From Cardiocondyla obscurior (taxonomy: Eukaryota > Arthropoda > Insecta > Hymenoptera > Formicidae): a DNA stretch of 64,000 bases. The DNA is taken from assembly GCF_019399895.1 (NCBI RefSeq), contig NC_091873.1, forward strand, positions 4,198,501 to 4,262,500. Reading direction: 5' to 3'. Each line of letters starts with the position of its first letter. Positions within the stretch are counted from its first letter, which is position 1. The notes beneath the pieces were generated by a model that worked only from the letters and a program-made list of their open reading frames with translations, was not told the DNA's origin and did no database searches. Both the position numbers and the translations under genes were made by a program. This document shows positions 1 to 9,000 of the stretch, piece after piece.

Positions 1-1825
1 TCTGGGCCGTCAGACTCTTGCCAAAAGACGGTATCGTCATCAGCAATGGAGTCGACCTCCTCAGGCTCCCCAGGATGAGGAATCGGGGACGGAATTGGAG
101 AGGAGCATGCTCTAGGTGCAGCTCCCGGAGAATGAATCGAGATGTCCGGAGAATAGGAAGGAGTCGTAGGGCGGAACTGCTCCAAATCAGGCTCTGACTC
201 GGTCGCATTGACGCTATTTTTCGGCGTATCCGGAGAAGGGGGGAGTTCCCTAGGTTCTTCGTCGTTCAGAGGAACTTCTTCAGGAGCCGGCAAAGTCGGG
301 GGAGCTGGGGGTTGAGGGGACCACGACCTCTCTCCTCTTCTTCGGGGAGGGTCGGTTCTTATCTCCCCTGGCGCCGCCGCGAATAAATATTGTATAAAGA
401 AGGACCGGATAAGGCCCCTCAGATTCCGAATTTGCCGATTTCGGCGAGCCCGGCTTTTCTTTAAGGTTCTTAAGTTCGATGATTCCACTAAAAGGAGTTC
501 ATTTTAATGAATTAAATTAATAAATGAATCTTGGAGGAGAATATGGCTGGGCATCACGTCTCACAGCTCCTTTCGGATCTCTCCGCTGTCACCTCAAGTT
601 TCTCTGGCTCCTCTAGCCGAATGGAGCCTTACTCAAGTCAAGGTTTTGATAGTCACCATTTACTGGCGGCATATCGCAACCCCCGACAAAAGGAAGCCCG
701 CTAGATAGGTTGAGGCACCCGAAAAAACGAGAGGATTCGAGGGAGAGATAACGAAATAATTAAGCGTGAACGGCACCCTGACTATTCCCTCAATTTTCAT
801 TTTTTACATATATAAATATATGAATACAAATCAAATAAAACTATTTAGTGGAACCGTTCAAAGGAAAAAGGGGAATAAATAAATGATAGCACTTACTACT
901 TGTTGTCTTCAAATTCACTCGGATGAGATCTCGAGATGGTTCTTTATTTCGCCCACACAAGATGATCACAAGCACTTAAAAAGTTTTTCTTTTAAGAATA
1001 ACTGAGCAACTGAGCAAATTAGAGCAAATTAGATTTTTAGAACAGAATTGAGAGCGAGCGTCGTCGGGACGCTCGGTTTTATAAGCTCGGAAAAGGGGAG
1101 GACCAGCGCCAGATTCTAAGTCTTATCCGAATTTTGAATTCTATTCGTTAGGCTTATTCCTCCACTTTTCCGTCTTCACAATTATTGGTCGCCCTTCTTA
1201 ATTTTCTAAGTTTTCGTCCTTAGTTTCTAATTTTTGGTGAGGAGTTCCCGATATCTATTGGTCCAGGAGAAAATGTTTACGAGCTCCCCTCTACATGGTT
1301 TTAGCCCTTCCAAGCTTCCAGATAACAGATTCGAAAAAGCTTTAGGTAACTCTTTTTTTTTTTACCGGCAGCGTGCAATTGCTGCCTGAGTTTTATAGTT
1401 TCCAGCCGCGTATCCCAATTTTTATTATTACAGGCTTTTTGCCTCCTTTTTCTAATCCCTAGGATCCGCGGCGAAATTTGATTTTACTGAATTGTTTTTC
1501 TTCCAGAATTTCCCTCGTGTTCCGCCAGACATTTATTATTAGTTTAAGATATTCCAAGTCCTTCCGAGCTATTAATGTTTTATGAATATTTTGACAAATC
1601 CTTTCGTTTCGATTTTTTTATATTCCACATCTGTTGCACAATTGTTTTTGGTTCCTTCTTTTATTTTATACATCTGGCGATTCAGGATATTCCGTCAGTT
1701 AGAATTATTTTTTCTGGAAACTTAGAACCGTCTCCTTTGGTCCCAATACATTCGGTATACCTTTTACTATCTACTTTATCTACCATGTGTCGGAAAAAGG
1801 AGATGTGGAGTTACAGGACGTAACA
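1..1825 (-). repeat. 3' LTR of the ERV, truncated by the window
   Basis: Direct repeat of 13360-15189. In sense it starts TGTTACGTCC at 1825, right after the G6 tract. It retains the TATA box (about 1073-1079), the splice donor (about 892-899) and the first 160 or so codons of the U5 ORF. The remaining 850 bp or so lie left of base 1. Differences from the 5' LTR within the ORF include two amino-acid changes (near 64 and 290), so the ORF has stayed open in both copies. Confidence 0.93.
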
Positions 1826-1831
1826 CCCCCC
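1826..1831 (-). other. polypurine tract of the ERV
   Basis: Six C on the plus strand, read as GGGGGG in sense directly before the LTR start TGTTAC. This is the expected place for the plus-strand primer of an LTR element. Confidence 0.75.
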
Positions 1832-2495
1832 GACTTAGACAAATGTTGGGGTAGGTTACACAACATTTGCATAGACAAAAAAAAATATCTCCTTTTTTCG
1901 ACACTTCACATTTTTTATTTTATTCTATTGATTATTACGTAAATGAATCTTTTTGAATAAATGTATATATATATATATGATTATATTTTCGGGTATTTTT
2001 ATGTATATTTAACATAATTTATTTTAAGTAATTTTTAGGAAAAGATTTTTTTTTTATTTTATTTTATAAGGTAACTACAGGGTAGGTTTTTATTTTTATT
2101 TTATTCCCTGCACGTGTTCGGTTAGTTTGCATGTGACGTGAAGGTTGGGACTTTCTCTTGATGGAAAGAGTTTTGAATGGTTCGATTTATGATTTCGAAC
2201 ATTCCTGGACCATCTTAGCTCGAGGGAGACCGTGCAGTATCTTTATTACTTACACGTTTGAATCTCGTTCCTCAATAGGTCCTTCAGGTACCTCGGTCAA
2301 TTTCGTCAAACATGTGGAGGATAATTTTATTTATTCGTCCATAACCTTTTTGTAGCATTCCGCCGGCACGCGTCTGTTTCCCACCACTCTCCCTGAGTGG
2401 CGGTATTATTCCCTTTCTTTCCCCCTGCAGTCCCTTATGTTATTTTCAAAAATAAAAATATTTTTTTTTCAACTAGTCTATTTATTTTACGTCAT

Positions 2496-2527
<32 letters not shown>

Positions 2528-3061
2528 CTATAGATATTGATTTATATACTATTTTGCAAAATTTCATTATTGAGAATTATGTATATTATATAAGAGCGAC
2601 AAGGATGCTTAGTGAGCGTGACAGGCGAATGGCTAGAAATTGTCACTCATTATATATTTATACATAAAATAAAATTTTTAATCATATCTAAGTATCCTTT
2701 GTTATGTACATATATATATATATATATATATTTATATATGTGTACAATATACTTATTATTTTTTTTTTTTTTTTCAAATATTTTATACTTAAGATTATTT
2801 GAAAAAGATTGATGCTTCTTAAAGGAAAGTAAGAGATACAGGAAAAGAGAAATAAAAGAAATTAAAAAATTTTTAGAATTCTAAGGAATGCTTATTTTTT
2901 TTTTTTTTTTTTTTAAAAGGTATAATTGATTACTATATACTTAATATTAAAGGCCTTAGCTTATTGACAAATGTAACGTGTGATTATGATTGCTTACAAT
3001 TACGATTATATATGTAAAACTAAGGGAAAGAATAAAATAAGAAAATGATAATAATGATAAC
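1832..3061 (-). other. 3' noncoding region of the ERV
   Basis: AT-rich stretch between the Tudor ORF stop and the polypurine tract. It holds (TA)n runs near 2495-2520 and 2708-2732, long T runs near 2760 and 2898, and a 70-bp piece at about 2588-2657 that matches the core of the palindromic MITE found intact at 39791-41310 (rev/fwd 'gcgacaaggatgc...gcgaatggctag'). Small ORFs here have no recognisable content. Confidence 0.6.
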
Positions 3062-3763
3062 TTAAATTTTAATTTGGCTTGGGAACCGTATGCGACGCAT
3101 TGTGGGTTTTTGCTCCACGTTATTCAGTCCCAATTTATAGTTAATTAGCACGCTTGTGCTTTTGTAGGCAGCCCCTGCAGCCTCCAAAATATTCGCCAAA
3201 TTTCGGATTAATAGGTCTCCTTTCTTCCTGATGGAGAAATCTACTTCAGCGAATTCGCCCCAACAGGCCCGACGAATTGAAATCCGCCCCCACTGCTTCT
3301 CTATCAGTAGCCGGACTAGAGCGATGTCCCGCTCGGTCCACCCAGATGGGTCGGTGGGCTTGACGCCGTGTATCCCACATGGTACAGCTTGCCACGGCTG
3401 TTCCATGAATCGCTCTTCTAGGCGACAACAATCGAATTTTCGCCTATGGATTTTTCGCCCCCAATCTCGCAGATGGATCGTGACGTCGGTATGTGACGTT
3501 ACCTCCGTCACGATCCCTCTCTGCCACCGTCCCTTCTCCTTGACGGCGACCAGCGTTCCCTCTTCTACGCAGTCCGGCGCTAGCGTGAGGTTTTTCCCTA
3601 TGCGGGTCATCCGTAGCGTCAAGTACCTGAGGAGCTCGTTCAGCTCTCCCTCTCCGTTCTTGAGTTTCACCCAAAAGAAGGTCGGCGACTCAACTTCTAG
3701 TACCTGCACCTCAAGCGGAGAGCGGGTCAGCTGGTGCGTATCGATGTACGAAACAGTTGCCAT
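3062..3763 (-). CDS. Tudor-domain accessory protein of the ERV (233 aa)
   Basis: Lies inside the element, downstream of env on the same strand, with an ATG start. Residues 17-135 follow the extended-Tudor pattern: a first strand with 'VESPTFFWV', a hydrophobic helix (41-51), 'EEGTLVAV...GRWQRGIV' (67-84), then D100-W-G-R where host domains usually have D-Y-G-N, then 'EQPWQAVPCGIHGVKP' (121-136), which matches the A-x-x-C-x-L-x-G-x-x-P exit motif. Residues 137-200 fit the flanking SN-like half, ending 'LEAAGAAY'. Known family role: eTud domains bind symmetrically dimethylated arginines, chiefly on Piwi proteins. The Asn that usually contacts the ligand is Arg here, so ligand preference may differ. 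Role in the element is unknown; action on piRNA components is inference. Capture from a host Tudor gene is the simplest origin. Confidence 0.85.
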   Translation of the reverse strand: MATVSYIDTHQLTRSPLEVQVLEVESPTFFWVKLKNGEGELNELLRYLTLRMTRIGKNLTLAPDCVEEGTLVAVKEKGRWQRGIVTEVTSHTDVTIHLRDWGRKIHRRKFDCCRLEERFMEQPWQAVPCGIHGVKPTDPSGWTERDIALVRLLIEKQWGRISIRRACWGEFAEVDFSIRKKGDLLIRNLANILEAAGAAYKSTSVLINYKLGLNNVEQKPTMRRIRFPSQIKI

Positions 3764-3836
3764 TTTTTTTCTTCTTTCTTTCGTTCTTCTTTCTTTCTTC
3801 TTTCTTTCTTCTTTCTTCTTGCTCTAAAACAAAATG
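3764..3836 (-). promoter_or_regulatory. predicted splice acceptor and GAA-rich exon leader for the Tudor ORF
   Basis: In sense the strand reads ATTTTGTTTTAG then AG at 3823, a good acceptor ending at 3824. It is followed by about 55 nt of GAAAGAAGAAAG purine repeats and then the Tudor ATG at 3763. GAA repeats are typical exonic splicing enhancers; an internal polypurine priming site is the alternative. Inference from sequence only. Confidence 0.45.
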
Positions 3837-4013
3837 TTCCTTTAATAATAAAGAAAAGATATTCCAATTGTTGTTTAAAAGATTCTATAGAAATAAATTA
3901 TAAAGAAAATGAAAGGTTGTTGCGTGTACGGAAATACACGAGGTAAATTCAGTCATGAAGGAAAATCTGTTGCATGTATGGAATTACATGTAATATGATC
4001 AAATTAAAGTTTT

Positions 4014-6053
4014 TTAGTGTCTTAGTTGTAGAGAATAAGTTGCATTCTCTCGGGCTGGAAGAAGAGGATAATGTCGTTCCTGTTCCTCCTCATGATTCAT
4101 TTCAGGTTCTTCAATAGGAGGCAATTCATTTTTTTGTTGTTTTTCAATCTCTGGCTCAGGCATTTTCGGTGCGCTTGGTTTTTCATATTTTTGTCTCTTT
4201 TCTCCTAGGTGTAATAATAGTTGTGTTAGTGAGTCCCAGATGGCTCCGATTAAATACAGAGACCATCCGTATACCGTATGCAGTGCATACCCATGAACGA
4301 GAGTGTCGAGAATTAATTTAACTCCGCGAATGCACAGAAATATTCCTAGCATTCCGGCGCTGATATTTCCGAAAACCAAAAATTTACTCCACATTTTATT
4401 CCATGCGGAGGTTGCTACTTTCTCTATTGATGCCTCGTCCATGAGATTAGAAATTAATCCTCCATGTATCGTTGTAGGTTCTCCCATTACTCCCCTTGCT
4501 ACTGTATTAAGTAGCGCAGGTCGTTCTGCGGGGAACATTATGTGATCTCTTAGATGTTCGAGATCTTTTTCACTGTAAATTCCGCTGGCTGCAAGTGATC
4601 CTGGATTTGTATAATGCCATGTTGGTTTAGTCATAGGCTTTATTGTGGTGGGGGGTAAGGTTCGTTCTGGTGTGGGTATCATTCGATACCATCCGTCATT
4701 TAAGAAATACATTGGAGGTATTACTCTATTGCATGAGATTTGAGTTCCGGTTCTGGTTAATATATGAGTTCGTGGTGATAAGAAATACGTTTCATTATTT
4801 TTAAGTACTGGCAATTCGGAATAACATTCTTTTATATGTTGAATTTTTACATCAACAGGTGTACATTTTATTATGTGTACAACTTCTCCGGAGATAACAG
4901 CCATATATCCAGGCCCTTTCATTATTTGATATGCAAATTCGTCAGGTGAATTTACTGCGATACTTAATGCATTTTTCAATACTTGTTGTTCTAAATTGCA
5001 GCGTTGTTTTAGTACGTCTCGATATAATGAATTCATTTGCGAGCGGATATGTTTTTCTACGTATACAAATTTTGAGTTTACATAAGTAAATATGTCTAAA
5101 TTTTCGACGGATAATGGTCGCTTTTGTGCAAATGAATCTCCTTTCGTGGTTTCCAAAATTAATAATTTAGGATGCTCGGTTTTTGTCAAAGTATATCCAC
5201 ATAACGGTTCTTCTCCTGTCTTGGTTAATGCAAATGTTATATCATGCGTAGATAATGAATATACTACTTGCGGTTTTTCGTAGAGTGTATCGAGCATTCG
5301 GTTTGCATACCCTTCATATAAAATATCGTAGTTATTAAATTTGCAATAATCGGTCGGTAATGTTTGCCAGAATGTATAACCCCCATCGATATCGATGCAA
5401 TTATTATCTGTATAAGTACATACAGTTCCTGATCTTAGGCGAATCTGATTCGCCTCCAAATTAATAGTAGCTTGATGAGTAATTAAAGTAATTGTTATTA
5501 TGGCTTGTACAACAACATTGTCCCAGCTTCCGTAAGGGTCCGAATAATAACTGCCGGAACAATGTCCGTCGGTACTTGCAGTTCCTGCAAGCGTAATTGG
5601 TCGCATTACCGTTTGATTTACTTTTAATCCGTAAACGTGATTATATGTTGAGAATGAGAATGATCCTGTTGCGTGCATCTTTTTGCATTGATCGACTGTA
5701 GTCTCGAAAATATATTCGGCTTGCCCGTTGGCTACTGTTGAGATATGTGAGTGCATTCCGCAATGGTATACATTTCGATTTATTGAAATTTTACACTGTA
5801 TTACAGGTATTCCCTCGAATTTAGATAATTGCAGCAGTTGTATGTAGGTTCGGTCTACCTGAGGCTGTGTTAACGGTATATTACAGTTTTCAACGTCCAG
5901 TAACGATAAGGTTGTGATATTTAAATTCGCCGATCCACAATCATAACCGATTATCCCGTATGTTTTTTTAGTAATATATGCTAAGATGACCGTGACAACA
6001 ATCCATTTAAATCTCGAATCCATCTGAAAATATAATTTTTTTTTTATTCTCAT
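4014..6053 (-). CDS. env: Env-like class III-type glycoprotein, chuvirus-like
   Basis: ORF of 679 codons overlapping the pol stop by ATGA. A better start is the ATG at 6023 (669 aa), because TATATTTTCAG sits just before it and the next residues form a signal peptide (11-33 of the ORF). The ectodomain has many cysteines and N-glycosylation sites, an early 'YDCGSANLNITT' motif and a late 'EKDLEHLRDHIMFPAERP' motif. I associate both with glycoproteins of Jingchuvirales and the insect retroelements that captured them; this is recall, not a search. Two hydrophobic segments (about 559-577 and 590-612) precede a charged tail of about 63 residues with a YPLL sorting-type motif. No furin-like site of the usual errantivirus F-type Env is evident. 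Likely a membrane fusion protein. Confidence 0.82.
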   Translation of the reverse strand: MRIKKKLYFQMDSRFKWIVVTVILAYITKKTYGIIGYDCGSANLNITTLSLLDVENCNIPLTQPQVDRTYIQLLQLSKFEGIPVIQCKISINRNVYHCGMHSHISTVANGQAEYIFETTVDQCKKMHATGSFSFSTYNHVYGLKVNQTVMRPITLAGTASTDGHCSGSYYSDPYGSWDNVVVQAIITITLITHQATINLEANQIRLRSGTVCTYTDNNCIDIDGGYTFWQTLPTDYCKFNNYDILYEGYANRMLDTLYEKPQVVYSLSTHDITFALTKTGEEPLCGYTLTKTEHPKLLILETTKGDSFAQKRPLSVENLDIFTYVNSKFVYVEKHIRSQMNSLYRDVLKQRCNLEQQVLKNALSIAVNSPDEFAYQIMKGPGYMAVISGEVVHIIKCTPVDVKIQHIKECYSELPVLKNNETYFLSPRTHILTRTGTQISCNRVIPPMYFLNDGWYRMIPTPERTLPPTTIKPMTKPTWHYTNPGSLAASGIYSEKDLEHLRDHIMFPAERPALLNTVARGVMGEPTTIHGGLISNLMDEASIEKVATSAWNKMWSKFLVFGNISAGMLGIFLCIRGVKLILDTLVHGYALHTVYGWSLYLIGAIWDSLTQLLLHLGEKRQKYEKPSAPKMPEPEIEKQQKNELPPIEEPEMNHEEEQERHYPLLPARENATYSLQLRH
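6024..6038 (-). promoter_or_regulatory. predicted env splice acceptor
   Basis: Sense strand has a T/A-rich run ending TTTTCAG at 6024, immediately followed by ATG (6023-6021). Insect errantivirus env is made from a spliced mRNA, so this both supports splicing and decides the env start. Confidence 0.6.
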
Positions 6054-9000
6054 CCGTTCGGTTTTATATATGATACTCGGAGTCTGTTTGGATGTACTAC
6101 TTTCGTATTTTTCTTAATTCTTATTCTCACATTGTTTTTATTTAAGATTTCTAAAACTTCGTGGGGCCCTGTATATTGATTGCCAAATTTTCCTGGCTTT
6201 GGCCCTTTTAATAAAAATACATAGTCGCCGGGTTTAAAAATTTTCGGATTTATCTTCTTGTCGTAATGTTTTTTAGATTTTTCTTTTGCCTCAGTTACAT
6301 TTCTGAAGGCATTAACTTGCAAATTATGGAGTTGTGTAACTAAACTTATCAAATAATCATCGTAATTGGCTAATTTTTCCTCCGGACCGAGTGGTTCGTC
6401 CGTCGGTACTCTGGCTATTTTCCCGAATACTAGTTCGTATGGTGTATGTCTTGTTGCTTCATGTACGCAAGTATTATAGTTGAACATGGCGAGTCCGACC
6501 CATTTGTCCCATTCCTTTTGTTCATTGGCGTATTGCTTTAAATATTCGCCAAGAGCGTGGTGAGACCTCTCTAACGAGCCGTTTGATTGCGGGTGAAATG
6601 CTGTGGTTCGGAATTTTCGTATTCTAAATATTTTCGCCACTTTCTTGATTAATTCACTCACGAAATTCCTTCCTTGATCGGTTAAAATTGCCTTTGGGGC
6701 GCCTAATACACAGATAAATCTGTCTACAAATACTTCGGCGATTGTTTCGGATGTCTGATTTTGTAATGGTACGCCCATGCAGAATTTTGTCAGCTGGTCT
6801 TGCATGGTCAGAATATATTCATTTCCTCTGTCTGTTCTTGGCAGAGGCCCTACAATGTCCATGGCAATTTTGTCAAAAGATGCTCCTGGTGTGTCAGTTA
6901 TTAGCATGGGTTGTTTGGTTTTTACCCTGACTAATTTTTTTAACTGACACTGTAGACATTGCTGAATATATAATTGAACTTCCTGTTTTAAATTTTCCCA
7001 GTAGTATTTATGTTTAATTCTATTATATGTTTTATTTACTCCGCGATGCCCCCCCGTTGGTGAACAATGCATTTCTCCGATTATTGACGATCGGAGATCT
7101 CTGGGAGGATATTTTATTGCTCCGTTGCAAATTATTATTTTCGTAGGTGAGTTTAAGAAAATTATATGTAGCAAGTTTTTAATTTCGCCCCAAGGTACAT
7201 TGTTTATTAGATCGGTTTTCGCAATACTAACTGTTTGCAAATTTAATTCGTCGGAGATTATTCGCAAATTTTTTATGGCTGTAGATATGTATCGCAAAGT
7301 TAAAGTTGGTCCTTCCCGGACTCCTTCGCTGATTGGTAAAATAATGTGATAATATTTCTTGTATTTTATCGGTTGCGCTTCCCCTAAAGCAAGCGTTTTA
7401 ATTTTCGGTAATTCATTCCTCTCAAATAATTTTTGTGAACCAGAATCCAAAGGATTTCCTTCAATGTCAGTGAAGTATGTGATATTATCTTTCCGCAAGA
7501 ATAATAAGTCGCGTGTTTCAATTATGTTGTTAGGTATATCTTGAATTTCCGTAACAACGGGTAAATTTCTATTTTCCTCTGTCTCACTCTCATCTTCACT
7601 TCCACTGTCGCTCTCTCTTTCCTTGTCAGATTCATCTACCTGCTCATCCTCCTTTTTGATTTCCTTGTCTTTTAATAGTTCTGTCCTTGCCTTTTTTGCT
7701 GTAAGGCTTCGTGTTTGTATTCGGTGTTCCTCTGGTGGTTCATGAATTAATGCTTTTTCCACAATCTCCTGTGATGGTTCATTTAATTCCTGTTCCGTAA
7801 ATGGTATTGAATCATTTTTGCCTATTTCATTTTTATTAATTTCCTTTTCTATTTCTTCCTCATCAGATAAATATAATTTGTAATCGTCGTCTTCTTCACT
7901 GTCATTATCGGATTCTTCTAGCATTTGCGCGATTAATTCAGCATCTTTAGGATCGTTCGGATTTAATTTTTTCGTAGGCTTAATTATGTTGCATTGTTTT
8001 TCTTCTACAGGATTTCTTGACAATGCATCTGCGTTTACATTCGTTTTTCCGGCCTTGTATACTACATCGTAGTCATACTCGGCTAATTTTAATCGCCATC
8101 GTAATATGCGCATGTTTGCATCTTGCGCATTTTTGAACCAAAGCAATGGTTTATGATCCGTGACTAAAGTAAATTTCCGACCGTATAGGTATGGTCGAAA
8201 ATGTTTCACACAATAGACTATTGCTAGTGCTTCTTTTTCGTACGTGTCGTATTTTACTTCGTTCTCCGTTAATGTTCGTGATGCATATGCCACGGGTTGA
8301 TCTTTGTTTATTATTCCCTGTGACAAAATTCCTCCTACAGCTATTCCTGAGGCGTCCGTAGTTAAGATGAACGGTTGTGAAAAATCCGGATATTGTAATA
8401 CGGGTTCTTCACATAATTTCTGCTTCAGCGATTCGAATGCTTCCTCTTGATTTGAAGTCCATTCAAATGCTGTGTCATTTTTTAATAAAGCGGTTAATGG
8501 TTTAGCCAGTTTTGAGAAATTAGGTATGAACCTGCGGTAATATCCCGCCAAACCCAGAAATTGTTTAATATTCTTAGGCGTTTTTGGTCGCGGAAATGAT
8601 TTGACGGCTTCCAGCTTTTTCGGATCTGGCGTTACGCCGTCCTTGCTAATTACATGACCGAGATAAGTTACTTTTGATTTCAAAAATTCACACTTATCCG
8701 GCTGTAATTTCAGATTTGCCTCTCGCAACCGCTGTATTAATTGATTGAATTTTCGTTCGTGTTCTTCTAATGTTTTTGCATATATGACTATATCGTCCAT
8801 ATATACAAATAATTCTCGGCCCTGCAATCCCATTAACACGAGATCCATTAACCTCTGGAAAGTGGCAGGTGCGTTTTTTAATCCGAAGGGCATTCTTTCG
8901 AACTCATAATGCCCGAACGGAGTTGTGAAAGCCGTTTTATGGCTGTCCTTCGGATCCATTTTTATTTGATGGAATCCGGAAGCTAGATCACAGACGGAAA

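Noticed and set aside
3231..3827. 198-codon plus-strand ORF opposite the Tudor ORF
   Set aside because: Shadow of the minus-strand gene. Its C terminus is only the Ser/Phe/Leu reading of the TTTCTTC tract.
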